From positions 1,984,001 to 2,048,000 of the forward strand of contig NZ_CP036150.1 of the NCBI RefSeq assembly GCF_008329965.1: a stretch of 64,000 nt of DNA. Reading direction: 5' to 3'. The position numbers and the translations under genes are program-made. Under the pieces are notes generated by a model. The model made no database searches, was not told the origin of the DNA, and was given only the letters and a program-made list of their open reading frames with translations. Shown in pieces: positions 62,777 to 64,000 of the stretch. Every line of letters starts with the position of its first letter. Position 1 is the stretch's first letter. The stretch is from Oceanispirochaeta crateris. Its GTDB lineage: Bacteria > Spirochaetota > Spirochaetia > DSM-2461.

Positions 62777-64000
62777 CTAATTTTTCAGAGAATTATCAAG
62801 TTTCTGGCTTTGCTCCATTAAGTCTCCGGCTCTTAGATATATCCTCTGGGTGGCTTCCTTGATAGCCGCCAGATCTGAAACGACCCGTTCTGACTCTTGG
62901 GTCAATTCCTTTGAGATTCCCGCGACAGAACTGGAATCATTAACCAGGATTTCTTGAGCCCCCCGAGCTGCACGGACCTGTTCATCCAGATGCCCGGTAG
63001 ATTCATTGAGGTGATCATTGGCCAAAAGTATCTCCTTAACCGCAATATCCAATTCCTGAGTATTCCGGCTGATTTCTTCTATACTTAAGGAAACATTCTT
63101 GACTTCTTCAGATATGGACTGGAAACTGCTTCCTGATTCCTCCATATTGCTCTCCACATCTCCTATGGAAGCGACCAGGGATTTGGTAGTGTCATCAATC
63201 TGACGGGCACTGATGGCACTGGATTCTGCGAGTTTACGTATCTCCGAAGCAACCACAGAGAACCCCTTTCCCGCTTCACCTGCATGAGCAGCTTCAATGG
63301 CGGCATTCATGGCCAGCAGATTTGTCTGATCGGCAATACCTGAAATGAGAAGGGTCATTTCTCCAATGCGGTCGAGAAGTGAAGTGACCTGTTTGAAGGA
63401 AAGAACTGTTTTTTTGATTACCCCTTCTCCCTCATGGGAGGTTTGTAAAAGGTTGTGTACCGTTTCGGTCCTTTGATGTATCACTTTGTTTACATGAGTA
63501 ATTGATGCAGCCATTTCTTCAATAGATGCACTGGATTCTGAAACATGAGACGATTGGTCATCGGAGACCTTCTTCAGAACACCAAGACCATCCTGGACCT
63601 GACCCAGAGCCACTACGGAACTGTCAATTCGATCATCCAGATTCTTAATCCTATTCATAATGGAGTGCATATTTTTTTCAATTTCCGCAGTGACTGTTGA
63701 AGTTTCACGACAATCTGCCAACAAGGTATCGGCTTTGTCCATCTGAGATTTTGATTCCTGCATCAAGGATCTGACTTTATCACCATAGGCCCGGACTTCA
63801 TTTAGTGTACCCAGAGTCTCGCTTAGAATCTGATTAAAGACTCTGCGGGTGGTGGTCAGGCCAATAAAGACAGCGGCCACTGCCACTCCAGGAAAAATAA
63901 TACCGGTTACCGAAGGGGCACCATAGGCGGTTTGAGGTCCGAAGTAGATCCCCCGGGCCGTCATGGCGCAAAAAGCCAGAGAATAAAGGACCAGCAATGA
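62777..64000 (-). CDS. Methyl-accepting chemotaxis protein (5' part outside the window)
   Basis: At least 407 residues; the frame is open to the right end, so the true start lies beyond base 64000. What is visible begins with the end of a membrane region (TGIIFPGVAVAAVFIGLTTT), then a long coiled-coil signalling domain with the tip IADQTNLLAMNAAIEAAHAG followed by EAGKGFSVVASEIRKLAES. It couples to CheA/CheW. No ligand-binding domain is visible in this part. Confidence 0.92.
   Translation of the reverse strand, partial: SLLVLYSLAFCAMTARGIYFGPQTAYGAPSVTGIIFPGVAVAAVFIGLTTTRRVFNQILSETLGTLNEVRAYGDKVRSLMQESKSQMDKADTLLADCRETSTVTAEIEKNMHSIMNRIKNLDDRIDSSVVALGQVQDGLGVLKKVSDDQSSHVSESSASIEEMAASITHVNKVIHQRTETVHNLLQTSHEGEGVIKKTVLSFKQVTSLLDRIGEMTLLISGIADQTNLLAMNAAIEAAHAGEAGKGFSVVASEIRKLAESSAISARQIDDTTKSLVASIGDVESNMEESGSSFQSISEEVKNVSLSIEEISRNTQELDIAVKEILLANDHLNESTGHLDEQVRAARGAQEILVNDSSSVAGISKELTQESERVVSDLAAIKEATQRIYLRAGDLMEQSQKLDNSLKN

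Overview
The window looks like chromosomal DNA of a free-living, carbohydrate-scavenging spirochaete (Spirochaetales, perhaps a marine Spirochaeta or Oceanispirochaeta relative). This is inferred from gene content: many sugar and organic-acid uptake systems with dedicated binding proteins, a YesMN-type two-component system beside a glycosidase, a FliB-like flagellin methylase, a 7TMR-DISM chemoreceptor and mid-GC coding style. No rRNA, tRNA or CRISPR array was seen. Genes run off both ends of the window: a sugar-binding lipoprotein on the left and a chemoreceptor on the right.

Left third (1-27000). A ribose-type ABC transporter operon (ATPase, permease, 2-hydroxyacid dehydrogenase, binding protein; minus strand) faces its own LacI-type regulator. 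Two near-identical AACCGGTT-centred operators sit at the two promoters. Then come housekeeping-type genes (rlmN, a flavin reductase), an FGGY sugar kinase, an OmpA-like envelope protein, a YyaL/SSP411 protein, a Gfo/Idh/MocA oxidoreductase and a diguanylate cyclase with an unrecognised N-terminal domain. A plus-strand operon follows: GH78 alpha-L-rhamnosidase, YesM-like kinase, YesN-like regulator, binding protein, terminator hairpin, then MalF- and MalG-type permeases. This is a coherent uptake system for rhamnose-containing oligosaccharides. On the opposite strand lie a four-S1-domain protein, FliB and a DTW-domain protein.

Middle (27000-47650). A GntR-type promoter drives a seven-gene minus-strand cluster: two TIM-barrel sugar isomerases/epimerases, a tripartite tricarboxylate transporter (tctC-tctB-tctA), a split transketolase and a hydroxypyruvate-reductase-like dehydrogenase. 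Its tctC-tctB gap carries a 42-nt tandem hairpin array with a compensatory base-pair change. Next are a DUF1697 protein, a KynB-like cyclase, an outer-membrane barrel and a BASS-type transporter. From about 39100 to 41530 lies a stretch of gene remains: old-yellow-enzyme, cupin, uroporphyrinogen-decarboxylase-like and ABC-permease remnants, several butted together at visible junctions. An orphan sugar-binding lipoprotein, CstA with an unknown upstream partner, and an MFS-HEAT fusion follow.

Right third (47650-64000). An AT-rich block (about 47900-53400) carries a TRAP transporter, an FCD-type GntR regulator and a second split transketolase behind one promoter with a GntR-like operator. A complete IS256-family element lies directly downstream; its transposase frame is broken at an A10 run. 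This block looks horizontally acquired. It is followed by a DISM chemoreceptor, a small cysteine-rich protein, a second tctCBA operon with a perfect 16-bp palindrome at its promoter, a decayed GNAT/ASCH reading frame with two in-frame TGA codons, two membrane proteins of unknown function and a partial chemoreceptor.

Two themes recur. Organic or sugar acids are taken up by three secondary systems, and two of these are genetically tied to split transketolases. RNA hairpins separate binding-protein genes from their permease genes in several operons.
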